Shown piece after piece: positions 47,071 through 56,438 of a DNA stretch of 64,000 nt; the first letter of the stretch is position 1, and the number at the start of each line of letters is the position of its first letter. The stretch is from contig CAWIHF010000023.1 of assembly GCA_963835885.1 (NCBI GenBank), positions 5,151-69,150 on the forward strand. The letters run 5' to 3'. The stretch is from Roseiarcus sp963835885. Its GTDB lineage: Bacteria > Pseudomonadota > Alphaproteobacteria > Rhizobiales > Beijerinckiaceae. Under the pieces are notes generated by a model. It was not told where the DNA came from. It worked only from the letters and a program-made list of their open reading frames with translations, and searched no databases. The translations under genes and the position numbers were made by a program.

Positions 47071-50047
47071 ATGGACAGGGCGCTGCTTTCGATGCTGGCT
47101 GGCGGCATGATGATCGCATCCTCTTCGGCGTTTGCTCAGGCGACACCGCAACCAGCGCCGGTCGCAGGCGGTCCGCCGCGGGGGATTTATGTCGATACCG
47201 TGCTGGTGCCGCAAAGTTCAGCTGACGAAACAGCCGTCGATCACGCACTGTCAAAGCCCGGCGTCGATGGGCTCGTGATCGTCGTCGGGTGGGACACGCT
47301 GCAACCCGCAAAGGAGCACGGATACAACTTTGATGTGCTCGATCATTGGATTATAAGGCGATCCGTCATGGCAAGACATTCACGCTTTCTGTGCGCGCAG
47401 ACCAAACCGCCAGTTGGATGACGACGTCAACGATGAAGATGCTCGGCTCTATTTCGCCAATAAAGGGGGAAGCAAAGGCTGCCGGTTCGCTGAAATTCCC
47501 GTGCCCTGGGATGCCGCCTTTCTAAAGTCTTGGGACAGGCTGTTGCAGAAGATCGCCAACCATTTGAACAAAACGACCTACGAAAACGAACTCGAATTGG
47601 ATGCGCTTGTGGGCTTACGCCTCACCGGCATCAATATGGACAGCGACGAGTTACATCTGCCTGGTCAGAATGTGGAGCCTGGGAATCCGATCTATCCTTG
47701 CGTGAAAGATACGGTCTCCGAATGGCAGAAAGCGCAATACACGCCTGACAACCTGCTGAAGGGTTGGGAGAGCATTGTAAACGCATTCAACAACAATTTC
47801 CAGGGTAAATATTTCAGCGTCGCCATCATCGACAGCACGTACCCGTTTCCGCCGATCGACAACAACGGGAAGATCCTCAAGGAGAAGATCATCAAGGATG
47901 CGACGGATTTGAGCGTGACGCAAAACCAGCCGTTGCTTCAATACGCCAGCCAAGTGCTGGGCGGCCAATCTCATCATCCAGAACAACAGTCTTTACGAGG
48001 GAGTCCCCGCGCAAGCCGAGACGGAGACTTTCGCCGGTGATTTCAAAGCCATGGTGGCGTTCCAAACCAATTTGGACGGCGGGCCGACGGGCGGCGCATA
48101 TTGCAGCCCCGCAGCGCAATGCACAGACCAGCAGGATTATCTGAACCTATTGGAGACCGGCGTCTATCCGGGATTATGGATGTGCAGCAAAATCGGTCCG
48201 ACGCTCGCGCAATATATCGAGGTGTTTGCGCCGAATGTGAATGCGTACCCGGAAGCGATTTGGTTCGCGCACCAGGAACTTTTCGGCCGCCCGCTCGGCC
48301 CCCCGCCGCTGCCCGGGTGCGTCAATCCCCGCCGCCCGCCGCCCAGCCGCCCTTGGGCGTCTATGCCCATATCGATATCGTGGAGAAAATCGAGGAACTT
48401 CTGCCGAAAGGGGCTCAAAAACCCCTGTGCAGCCATGTGCCGGATTATGGGGCCGCCGTTCCAACACTGATTCTGCACGCGAACCTTCAGGCGTTTTATG
48501 AAAAAATGATGGAAAACCGGGCCGTTTCCGGGATAGCGCTGGGAATACCATGGTGCCTGGTCCAGCCCTGCCCGCCCCCCCGATGTCCCGCATTCCCAAG
48601 CTGGTCATCCCGTCGTGGTGCACCAGCAAGCCCACCTTCCCGCAAGGCTACGACTTGAGCTACGTGCAGGACGCCATAAACGCGGCGAACAAGGTGGCCG
48701 CCGATAATCAGACGAAGGGAATCAAGAGGCCGCCTCCCACCGTTCAGCTGAGCATCATTCCGGGCGTTGATACCCCGTGGTGGGTGCTGAACACGTTTCA
48801 GCTATGCAGTGAATCGGACCCCGCCCCCAATTGCGAATATGTGCCGGTGAAAGACTTCCCCGAGCAAAGCCACGCCCAGAGCGATCAATTGCCTGTACCC
48901 TGGAATGATACGTATATCGGTGCCTGGACCGCATTTCTTAAGACACTTGCCGCCAGCCCCGAGATAACGTCTCCGCCGCTCGTCTCGATTGCTGTCGCAG
49001 GTCCCGTTGCCGCGTCATCGGAGATGATCCTGCCGACCGATCGAAAAATGTGGACGAAGTTGATCCAGTCTGCGCTAAAGTGCAGAAAAGAGGACTGTCA
49101 GAATCTGCACAGTTTTTCCGAATTATGGTACTTACGCCGACCATCCCGAACAAGTCTTTGTCGATGCGTGGAACGCGACGATCGACAACTATGAGGGGAT
49201 ATTTGCCTCCTCCAAGCTGACGCTCGTCCTGGTTGCGGATTCCGGCGGCGACCTGCCCGAAGTCGGACCCCTGCCCGACCCGAACGCACCGACGATCGAG
49301 GGCGTCGACCTCCCAATCTACAATGCGTTGTTGCCGGCTGATTGCGGCGTGCCTCCGTCGGTGTCGTGCCAAGCCAAGGTCGAGATCCTGTCTCATTTCG
49401 CCGCCCCGGCTACGGGGCCGCAACCCGCCTATCTCAAAGCCACCGAGAATGGCGGAACGACAGCTTCGTCAATCATTAAGTCGGGCAACATCGGCGTTAT
49501 GGGCGTGAAAATCCTGACGTCGTCTCAGCTGCTTCAAGAAACAGCGCCGTGGACCCCCTTGCTCGGCGGGGCGCAGTTCGATCACCCTGTTTCCGCCAGC
49601 GCACAGCTTCGAACGAAAGAGGGATGTGTGAATGGGGGGAGCGCTCCTCCCTGCGACCTTGCGGAGGAGGGGGCCTTTAACGTGTTGAATGCTTTCTTCA
49701 ACTGCACGCCGGGCGCCTATGGCGACACCTTTGCGACGCCGTGCCCGTCCGGTCCACTGACGGGATCGTCCCCTATCCAGTACATTAATGTTGATTATCG
49801 CGACATCCAGTATGCCCAAAGCCCCGAACACGCATGCCCCGCGCTTCCCTTCCCGGTCCCGTCGAACATGTCGTCCTGGAACACGTCGTCCTGCTGGTCG
49901 ATGCAGGATCTGCTGGGCCAGGCCAACTTCGATCTTTTCGAAATGGCCGGCCAGACCAGGGCGTTGACCGAACCCATTTTCACCTGCTTCCATATGCCCG
50001 AGATACCCACGACATCCCAGACAAAGAATATATGTGTTCCCCAATGA
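47071..50047 (+). pseudogene. Secreted protein with two barrel-like halves, multiple frameshifts
   Basis: It starts at ATG 47071 with a signal peptide (MDRALLSMLAGGMMIASSSA, cleaved near AFA). The first half then reads PRGIYVDTVLVPQ, GVDGLVIVVGWDTLQP and HGKTFTLSVRADQTASW, a glycosidase-like TIM-barrel opening. It continues through LKSWDRLLQKIANHLNKTTY and FAGDFKAMVAFQTNLDGG. A proline-rich linker (PPPAAQPPLG) leads to a second half with VPTLILHANLQAFYEKMMEN, LVIPSWCTSKPTFPQGYDLS and VDTPWWVLNTFQLCSESD. It ends TTSQTKNICVPQ. Frame changes occur near 47356, 47412, 47960, 48330, 48580 and 49128. Conserved text in the successive frames shows a single former gene of about 990 codons. Function unknown. 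Confidence 0.7.
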
Positions 50048-50697
50048 TGTTTTCCCCGGCCGCGCCCTCGACGGTCGACGAGCTTTTCGCCAATCGTGTT
50101 TGATTTTTCAACACAAAGGACACGACGATGGCACGAAGATCGCGAGATCGTTCCGGCGTGTGCTAAAAGATTGCTGAGGTTGCAGGCGAGCGCGTGAAGC
50201 TCAAGGCGAACGGCGTTGGAGAAGGGCCGGCGCGATAACCGCATGCGCGGCTGCGCTAGACCAGAACCGGTCTTCCGCCCGTTTGACGAGCCGCGTCCGC
50301 ATGGGAGTTCAAAGCCATACTGCGCGCCGCCAGACGGCTTGCACGAACGTTACCGCGAACTTGCGGTCCAAGCGCCCTGCTTTCCACACCATCCGTCGCC
50401 TTCGCGACACCTTCCCCACTTCGTGGAGAAGGGGCGGAAGGGTCCGGGGGTCGACGACGATCCTTCGCGCAAGACAAATGAAATCCGCAAAATAGGGTCC
50501 GATCGGCATTTGTCTGCGAAAGCCGTGCCCGTCGATCTGATGCTTTGGCGACGTGTGCCAAAGCATGGTCTTAAGCCCTCGTCATGTTCCGACGCTGCGC
50601 TCGAGCGAACTTGCGCGAGGACTGAGGGAAACCGGGTGGAGCGTCCATCTTGTGGACCTATCACAAAGCTGTGCAACCGGATTGATGGTTTACACTT
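50048..50697. other. Intergenic region with a 63-bp repeat and a decayed palindrome
   Basis: No gene is supported. It contains the left copy of the 63-bp repeat (50328-50390) and, just after, a degenerate CACCTTCCCCACTTCGTGGA...GGGGCGGAAGGG palindrome (about 50409-50441). The right limit is the IS481 terminal repeat. Confidence 0.5.
50328..50390. repeat. 63-bp direct repeat, copy 1
   Basis: The segment from CGCCAGACGGCTTGCACGAA to CGCCCTGCTTTCCACACC is identical to 52130-52192. Each copy lies next to a CCTTCCCC-type palindrome, which follows copy 1 and precedes copy 2. Confidence 0.9.
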
Positions 50698-52025
50698 TGG
50701 ACCGGATACATGGTTGACACTTTTGGCCACTTACGTGGCCGGTTGTTGCTGCTGCTGCGCCTGTGGACCCTGTGGGCAATGCGCAGCGTTGTCCACAGGG
50801 TCCACAGGCTGGGGCGGCGACAATTTCCGGCGGCGAAGACGGCCGCTCTTGTCGATGAATCCGAGCTCGACGTCGGCGTAGCGCACGAGCCATTCGCCCG
50901 CCTCGGTCTCCTCGATCGCCACAGGCTCGCCGATCAGGGCCTCGCTGACGAAGATCAGCTCGCCGGCCCATTTGATCACGCCGTTTGTACGCACCCGGCG
51001 CACCGCGGCGCCCTCGGCATAGCTCGGCTCGCGCAAGGCGCAAGGGTAGACGCGGTCGGAGGGCCGATAAACCGAAGCCGGCGTCTCGAAGCCCAAGGCC
51101 TCATGCGGACGCTCGTCATTGTAGATGGCGCGGAAGCCGTCGAACCGGCGCTGCTGCTCGGCGAGCGTCGCCGCCGGCGGATCGGCGGTTTCGGCCTTCA
51201 GGGTGCGATGCATGCGCTCATGGCGGCCGTTCTGCTGCGGCTTGCCCGGTTTGATCCGCTCCGGCTTGACGCCGAGCTTGATCCACCACACCGCCAGCCG
51301 CGACAGTCCGCCGGCGCCGATCGAGGCGAACGGCGGGCCATTGTCCGAACGGATCGCCAGAGGCAGCCCGAACTCGCAGAACGCCGCCTCGAACAGCGGG
51401 CGGACATGGGCGCCGTCCGGTTGCGCGACCGCCTCGCAGCACAAGAGATAGCGGCTCATCGCGTCGCTGATCGTCAGCGGATCGCAGCGCTGACGGTCGC
51501 CGGTCGTAAACCAGCCCTTGAAGTCGGCGCACCACACCGCGTTGGGCGCGTCGGCGGCCGCAAGCGGCGAAGAAGAGGGCGGGCAACGCCGCCGGGGACG
51601 CCGTCGCTCGGTCAAGCCCTCCTTGCGCAGCCAGTCGCCGATCGTGCTCCCAGCCGGCGGCGCAATGTCCGGCAAGCGCTCGCCAAGCTTCTTGCGCAGC
51701 TTCTTGGGACCCCAGGTCGGATGGCGCTCGCGCAGCGCCAGAACCGCCTCCACCACGGCCTCGTCGCGCGCCCGGCCATGCGACAGCGGCGCTCGGCTGC
51801 GCTCCTTCAGCCCCTCGAGCCCCTCCGCCCCATAGCGCCCAAGCCATTTGTAGCCGGTCGGCCGGCTGATCCCGAACTCGGCGCAAACCGCGCTCATCAC
51901 AGCATCGTCCTCGCTCGCCGCAATCACAAATCGCATTCTCTCATCCATCGCGCAGGTCTCACTCCAAGGCATCGGCGGAGCCCTCCTCGCCGTGCAGTTG
52001 ACCTGTCAACGATGTATCCGGTCCA
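50698..52025 (-). mobile_element. IS481-family element
   Basis: It is about 1328 bp bounded by TGGACCGGATACATGGTTGA (left) and TGGACCGGATACATCGTTGA (right, read inward), differing at one base, followed by CA in both. It holds a single transposase gene on the minus strand. A clear target duplication was not found. Confidence 0.9.
50731..51972 (-). CDS. IS481-family transposase
   Basis: This is 413 residues. The N-terminal helix-turn-helix contains SAVCAEFGISRPTGYKWLGR. The DDE integrase core shows NAVWCADFKGWFTTGDRQRC (Asp), LPLAIRSDNGPPFASIGAGG (Asp) and PGKPQQNGRHERMHRTLKAE (Glu). The tail ends in a glutamine run QAQQQQQPAT. It is intact and would be active if expressed. Confidence 0.93.
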   Translation of the reverse strand: MPWSETCAMDERMRFVIAASEDDAVMSAVCAEFGISRPTGYKWLGRYGAEGLEGLKERSRAPLSHGRARDEAVVEAVLALRERHPTWGPKKLRKKLGERLPDIAPPAGSTIGDWLRKEGLTERRRPRRRCPPSSSPLAAADAPNAVWCADFKGWFTTGDRQRCDPLTISDAMSRYLLCCEAVAQPDGAHVRPLFEAAFCEFGLPLAIRSDNGPPFASIGAGGLSRLAVWWIKLGVKPERIKPGKPQQNGRHERMHRTLKAETADPPAATLAEQQRRFDGFRAIYNDERPHEALGFETPASVYRPSDRVYPCALREPSYAEGAAVRRVRTNGVIKWAGELIFVSEALIGEPVAIEETEAGEWLVRYADVELGFIDKSGRLRRRKLSPPQPVDPVDNAAHCPQGPQAQQQQQPAT

Positions 52026-52059
52026 ATCCGTTAGCGATCTTACCGGATCGTACAAAGCG

Positions 52060-52112
52060 TGCACACCTTCCCCAGCTTGCTGGGGAAGGTGGCCCGGAGG
52101 GCCGGATGGGGT
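52060..52112 (+). repeat. Dispersed palindrome, type CCTTCCCCAGC...GGGCCGGATGGGG
   Basis: CACACCTTCCCCAGCTTGCT and its inverted GGGGAAGGTG are followed by GCCCGGAGGGC and CGGATGGGG. It belongs to the family of 20351-20400. Confidence 0.75.
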
Positions 52113-52129
52113 GTGGCCCGCTGCTACGA

Positions 52130-52192
52130 CGCCAGACGGCTTGCACGAACGTTACCGCGAACTTGCGGTCCAAGCGCCCTGCTTTCCACACC
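52130..52192. repeat. 63-bp direct repeat, copy 2
   Basis: It is identical to 50328-50390 and stands 21 bases before the amidohydrolase start. Confidence 0.9.
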
Positions 52193-52213
52193 CCATCCGA
52201 AGGAGCCAGCCCG

Positions 52214-53188
52214 ATGCGCACGGTCGCCCTCGAAGAGCATTTCGCCACGCCCGCCTTCATGGACGGGCCCGGCCGCAAGCTGAAGGAGCGCGCCGAGCAG
52301 ACCGGTGGCCGGCTGGCGAACCTGGTCGCAGGACTCCTCGATGTCGACGACGGCCGCGTCGCGGCGATGGATGCTGCTGGCGTCGACGTGCAGGCGCTGT
52401 CGCTGACGGCGCCCGGCGTCGAACAGCTCGAGGCCGAGGAGGCGAAGGCGGTCGCCCGCGAGACGAATGCGGCTCTGGCCAAGGCGATCGAACGCCATCC
52501 GACGCGCTTCTTCGGGCTCGCGTCGCTGCCGATCGCCGATCCGCCGGCTGCGCTCGCGGAAATGGAGCGCGCGGTTGGCGAACACGGCTTCAGGGGGCTC
52601 GTCGTCAACGGCCACCAGCGCGGGCGATATCTCGACGACCGGGTCTTCTGGCCGATCCTGGCGCGCGCCGAGGCGCTGACGCTGCCGATCTATCTCCATC
52701 CGACGCAGTCGCCGCAGCCGGTCATCGACGCCTGGTACGGCGGCCTGCCGCCGATGGTCGGCGAGATGATGGCCGGCTTCGGCTGGGGCTGGCACATCGA
52801 GACGGCGCTGCACGTTCTGCGCATGATCCTCGGCGGCGTGTTCGACCAGCATCCCGAGTTGCAGATCGTCGTCGGACACCTGGGCGAGACGCTGCCCTAC
52901 ATGATCGAGCGGGTCGACGCGATGCCGCCGACGGCGACCGGGCTGAAGAAGCCGGTCAGCGCCTATTTGCGGGAGAACGTCCACTACACGTTCTCGGGCT
53001 TCAACTTCCTGCCGGCCTTCCTCGAACTCCTGCTCGAGGTCGGCGTCGACCGGATCATGTTCTCGACCGACCACCCCTATCAGCCCATGGCCGAAGGCCG
53101 CGCCTTTCTCGACCGGCTGCCGGTCAGTCCGACGGACCGCGAGCGGATCGCGCATGGCAACGCGGAGAGGCTGTTCAAGCTCTCATGA
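52214..53188 (+). CDS. Amidohydrolase-family protein (ACMSD/decarboxylase-like)
   Basis: This is 324 residues from ATG 52214 (GAAGGAG upstream). The TIM-barrel metal-dependent hydrolase pattern is present: VALEEHFATPAFMDG at the N-terminus (ExH instead of HxH), AAMDAAGVDVQALSLTAPGV, LPIYLHPTQSPQPVIDAWYG (His), LQIVVGHLGETLPYMIERVD (His) and DRIMFSTDHPYQPMAEGRAF (Asp). This is the group of 2-amino-3-carboxymuconate semialdehyde and gamma-resorcylate decarboxylases. It is isolated between two insertion sequences, so its pathway is unknown. Confidence 0.92.
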   Translation: MRTVALEEHFATPAFMDGPGRKLKERAEQTGGRLANLVAGLLDVDDGRVAAMDAAGVDVQALSLTAPGVEQLEAEEAKAVARETNAALAKAIERHPTRFFGLASLPIADPPAALAEMERAVGEHGFRGLVVNGHQRGRYLDDRVFWPILARAEALTLPIYLHPTQSPQPVIDAWYGGLPPMVGEMMAGFGWGWHIETALHVLRMILGGVFDQHPELQIVVGHLGETLPYMIERVDAMPPTATGLKKPVSAYLRENVHYTFSGFNFLPAFLELLLEVGVDRIMFSTDHPYQPMAEGRAFLDRLPVSPTDRERIAHGNAERLFKLS

Positions 53189-53245
53189 GTAACACCGAAA
53201 TTGAAATGTATTTTTTGCACAGATGCGACGATGCGACGATGCGAC

Positions 53246-54885
53246 GTAACTCCCAAGCTGGTGGCTATGCCGCCAGGGCGCGAATGAGGGCGTGAGGACG
53301 AGCGGTCAGGGTCTGGAGGATGTTCCAGCGTCGCTTGCGGGCGGTTGCGACGACCGATCGCAGGGCGGCGAAGTCGCAGGCGGCTTCGAAGATGCGAAAG
53401 GCGCCGGAGATCTTCATCTTGACCTTCATCATGCGCAGGGCCTGTTCGGCCAGGTTGTTGGTGAAGGGGACGGAGAAGTCGACGAGGAAGCGCAGGACGT
53501 CGTCTTTGAACTCGTGCAGTCGGATGAGCAGGTTGTGTCCGGGGCGGTGTTTTGTCCGACCGCGGTTCGAGGGATGCCGTTGAAGGCGCGGCAAGTTGCG
53601 GTGAAAGGCGAGACCCTGGCGCAGGATCTCCCAGTAGCGGGTGAAGAAGCCCTCGAGCGCGGGCGGGGGCAGATTGGTCGCGCCCGCCTCGCGCGCGTTC
53701 TCGACGGCTCGATTGGCCTCGAGCAAGAGATCGCGCATGGGTGCGGCCCACGGCTCCCGGTCGATCTCGACCAGCGCCTTCAGTTCGCGCAGATGATGGG
53801 CGTTGCACAGCGCATGACGGACGTCGGTGAGCCCGGAGTAAGACTTGAAGCCGTCATGAACCGCGACTCCGCCCGTGAGCCCCTCCGGCATCTCGCCGCG
53901 TTTGGCCGACACGCGATAGTGGGTCAGGGTTTCCGTGGCGACGGTGTGCAGCCATTGTCCCTTGCCGGCGACGCGGAAGCCGGTTTCATCGAGGCAGCGC
54001 ACCGGCGCTTGCGCCGCGAGCGCCGCGATCTGCGCCGCCACCGGCGCGAGCGCCGCAGCCTTGCCGCGCACCCAATCGGCCACGCTTTGCGAGCATAGAC
54101 GCAATGCTCCGAACAGATCGCCCATCGCTTCGGCGACCCGATCTTCGGGAATGAGCTGATGGACGTTGAGATAGACCGCCGCCGCCCTGACGCGCTCCCC
54201 GTATTGCGCCGGCGAGGCGACGCCCGCGGGAAACGCGGCTTTCGTCTCTCCGCCGCACGCCGCGCAGCAATAGACCGAGGCCTGATGCTCCGTGACCTCG
54301 ATCAGCCGGTCAGGCAGATCGAACACCTGCCGCCTCTCCACGTCCCGCTGCATCGAAACCGTCAGCCCCGCCAGACAAAGCCGGCACGCCTGCGCCTCGT
54401 GCCGCACGACCCGATCGGGTTGGGCGACCTGCCGGAGCGTGTCGCCCTTGTGTCCCGCCTGCCCGCCGCTTTTCTTGTCCGAGCGCCCGCGGAGGCTGCC
54501 GGGGATGCGCGGCTTCTTCTTCAGCCCATCGCTCGACGGCGGCTTGGAACTCGTCGAACTGTCCAAGTCCAGTCGGCGCCGGAGGTCGGCGTTCTCCGCC
54601 TGCAATGCCTCGTTCTTGGCTCGCAACGCTTCATTCTCGGCCCGATGCGTCGCATTGTCCGCGAGATGGGCGGCCCGCAATGCCTCGTTCGCCCGCCGCA
54701 GCCACGCGACCTCGCCGCGCAACTGCGAGATGTCGCCTATGAGCGCGTCGATCGGGTCGCGAATCGTGGCGGGAGTCATCCCCACCTTGACTTACACTTC
54801 TGCTCCGCGTGTCTCGGTCAATCATCCCCCGGGCCAAAATTCACGCCGACTGTTGCAGATCGGACTTACCCAGCTTGGGAGTTAC
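53246..54885 (-). mobile_element. IS66-family element (transposase-only type)
   Basis: Perfect terminal repeats GTAACTCCCAAGCTGG (53246 and, inverted, at 54885) enclose about 1640 bp with one long transposase gene. The accessory tnpA/tnpB genes of classical IS66 are absent. The left flank is a threefold GATGCGACG repeat (53222-53248). No 8-bp target duplication is evident. Confidence 0.9.
53265..54785 (-). CDS. IS66-family transposase (TnpC)
   Basis: This is 506 residues. It has an N-terminal coiled coil (heptads in ALRAKNEALQAENADLRRRL), the family linker SSTSSKPPSSDGLKKKPR, a zinc-finger with CRLCLAG and CCAACGG, and the DDE domain with LDETGFRVAGKGQWLHT, GVAVHDGFKSYSGL, CNAHHLRELKAL and FTNNLAEQALRMMKVKMKIS. 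The C-terminal part is also family-typical. It is full-length and intact. Confidence 0.95.
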   Translation of the reverse strand: MGMTPATIRDPIDALIGDISQLRGEVAWLRRANEALRAAHLADNATHRAENEALRAKNEALQAENADLRRRLDLDSSTSSKPPSSDGLKKKPRIPGSLRGRSDKKSGGQAGHKGDTLRQVAQPDRVVRHEAQACRLCLAGLTVSMQRDVERRQVFDLPDRLIEVTEHQASVYCCAACGGETKAAFPAGVASPAQYGERVRAAAVYLNVHQLIPEDRVAEAMGDLFGALRLCSQSVADWVRGKAAALAPVAAQIAALAAQAPVRCLDETGFRVAGKGQWLHTVATETLTHYRVSAKRGEMPEGLTGGVAVHDGFKSYSGLTDVRHALCNAHHLRELKALVEIDREPWAAPMRDLLLEANRAVENAREAGATNLPPPALEGFFTRYWEILRQGLAFHRNLPRLQRHPSNRGRTKHRPGHNLLIRLHEFKDDVLRFLVDFSVPFTNNLAEQALRMMKVKMKISGAFRIFEAACDFAALRSVVATARKRRWNILQTLTARPHALIRALAA

Positions 54886-55346
54886 GAATCGAGTGGGAAT
54901 GAGGGGGAGTACTGTGGAGTAGGACGGGATAGGACAGCGTATTTGCAGCAATGTTGTCCCAACGATAGACATTGATAGTTTTCGTATCACTTTGTCGGCA
55001 GAAAATCACTCGATCTCTCGCCAACATCCGTCCGGTCACGCTTGGCCACTGCGGAGGACCATTCACAAGCGGCGCCGCGCCGAAAGAATGTTCGATTAGC
55101 ACCACTATGTTGCCGCGCGAACTCATAGCCGGTAGGCGCAAACTGAGCTTACTCCCTCGCTTCGTCCGCGACATTCGGGCTTGTTGCGCTCACATTATTC
55201 AGCGAACCGGCGCGCCGATTGTCATGACACCTCAAGCTGCCTGACACTGAAGCAAGTGCGCGAACGGTACGGTCGAATTATCCCTCTTCTTCCGGCACGC
55301 CCGCGCCGAGCTGGGGGAGCTCGATCTGCGCGGGCTGGTGGCCTTT
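54886..55346. other. Intergenic region, no supported gene
   Basis: About 460 bases lie between the IS66 end and the SDR gene. Overlapping short open frames on both strands (for example 54866-55174 minus and 54972-55244 plus) have no ribosome binding site or recognisable domain. The DNA is less GC-rich than the flanks and may be imported. Confidence 0.4.
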
Positions 55347-56090
55347 TTAGCCGGCGTTAGCCAGCGCAACCGCGTCCGGGCCGGCGGGGAAACGGAGCTG
55401 GCCGGCCGTGTCGTGGACCGCGGCCCAGACCGCCTCGGCGACGTCCGATTCCTTCGTGGTCATCGCCGGTTGCGCGAACGCCTCGAAGATGGGCTTGGCG
55501 AAGTCGGCATAGGCCTCCGGGATGGGGTCTTCGATGCGAACCGAGGTGTTTTGGGAGAAGCGCGTCGTCGGGGCGTAGCCGGGTTCGACGAGTTTCGCGC
55601 GGATGTCGAAGTAGGCGAGTTCGAGAGCCAGCGAGCCGGTGAAGCCCTCGATGGCCTGCTTGCTAGCCGTGTAGGCAGCGGCCAAGGGCATCGCGGCCAG
55701 CGTGACGCTGGACGTCACGTTGATGATCGCGCCGGAGCGACGCTCGCGCATCTGCGGGATCACGGCCTGCACCATGGCCATAACGCCCAGGGTGTTGGTA
55801 TCGAACACCTTGCGGATGTGCGACATCGGGGTTGCTTCGAAGGCTCCGACGCCGCCGATGCCCGCGTTGTTGACGAGAACATCAATCCGCCCGGTAGCTT
55901 CGACAGCGGCAGCGATGCTTTCATCGCTGGTGACGTCCAGCGGCAGAATCCGTAGGTTCTCGGAACGGGGCAGAACGTCGGGGTTCGGCGTGCGCATGGC
56001 GGCGATGACGTTCCAGCCATTGGCCAGAAAGTGACGAGCGGTTTCTAGGCCGTAGCCCGAGGACGCGCCGGTGATCAGGATCGTTTGCAT
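55347..56090 (-). CDS. Short-chain dehydrogenase/reductase
   Basis: This is 247 residues from ATG 56090 (GGAGGTCCCA upstream). A longer in-frame start at 56183 adds a non-conserved tail. Motifs are the cofactor loop TILITGASSGYGLETARHFL, NNAGIGG, the catalytic Ser in NVTSSVTLAAMPLAA, and YTASK with Tyr and Lys. The dinucleotide acidic residue is not obvious, so NADP is likely. It is of the classical SDR type with broad substrates. It is divergent from an AraC-type regulator, a common arrangement in which the regulator controls the oxidoreductase. Confidence 0.93.
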   Translation of the reverse strand: MQTILITGASSGYGLETARHFLANGWNVIAAMRTPNPDVLPRSENLRILPLDVTSDESIAAAVEATGRIDVLVNNAGIGGVGAFEATPMSHIRKVFDTNTLGVMAMVQAVIPQMRERRSGAIINVTSSVTLAAMPLAAAYTASKQAIEGFTGSLALELAYFDIRAKLVEPGYAPTTRFSQNTSVRIEDPIPEAYADFAKPIFEAFAQPAMTTKESDVAEAVWAAVHDTAGQLRFPAGPDAVALANAG

Positions 56091-56438
56091 TGGGACCTCC
56101 ATCTGGTTGCGATGACCATTGATAGGCCGAACCTTCTGGATGATCCATAATTGGAAGTCCAAGATTATTGTCCAACTGTCCAAACGTGCCGATTGAGATG
56201 GTACGGCGAGGTGCTGGGTTCATCTCAGCCACCCCCAATGATAGCTGGGCGGCAGTGATGGCCGACGGCCAGCTCCGCGACCAACATCGCGTAGCGGAGA
56301 TAGCGCAAATCGAGCGCTAGGGTCAGGCAATCGGCTGGCCTCCGCTTGGAGCAAGTGAGGGCAAGTGAGGGCAACCTAGACAACTCAAATTGGACTCCTT
56401 ATAATCAAAATCCTCAAGTCAATTATGGATCGTCCACT

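Noticed and set aside
50328..52192. The 63-bp repeats as phage or integrative-element attachment sites
   Set aside because: There is no integrase, no tRNA and no phage genes between them. The enclosed DNA is an IS481 element plus palindromes.
54866..55174. A small protein gene overlapping the IS66 right end
   Set aside because: No ribosome binding site or domain. The frame crosses the IS terminal repeat, and codon use is unconvincing.
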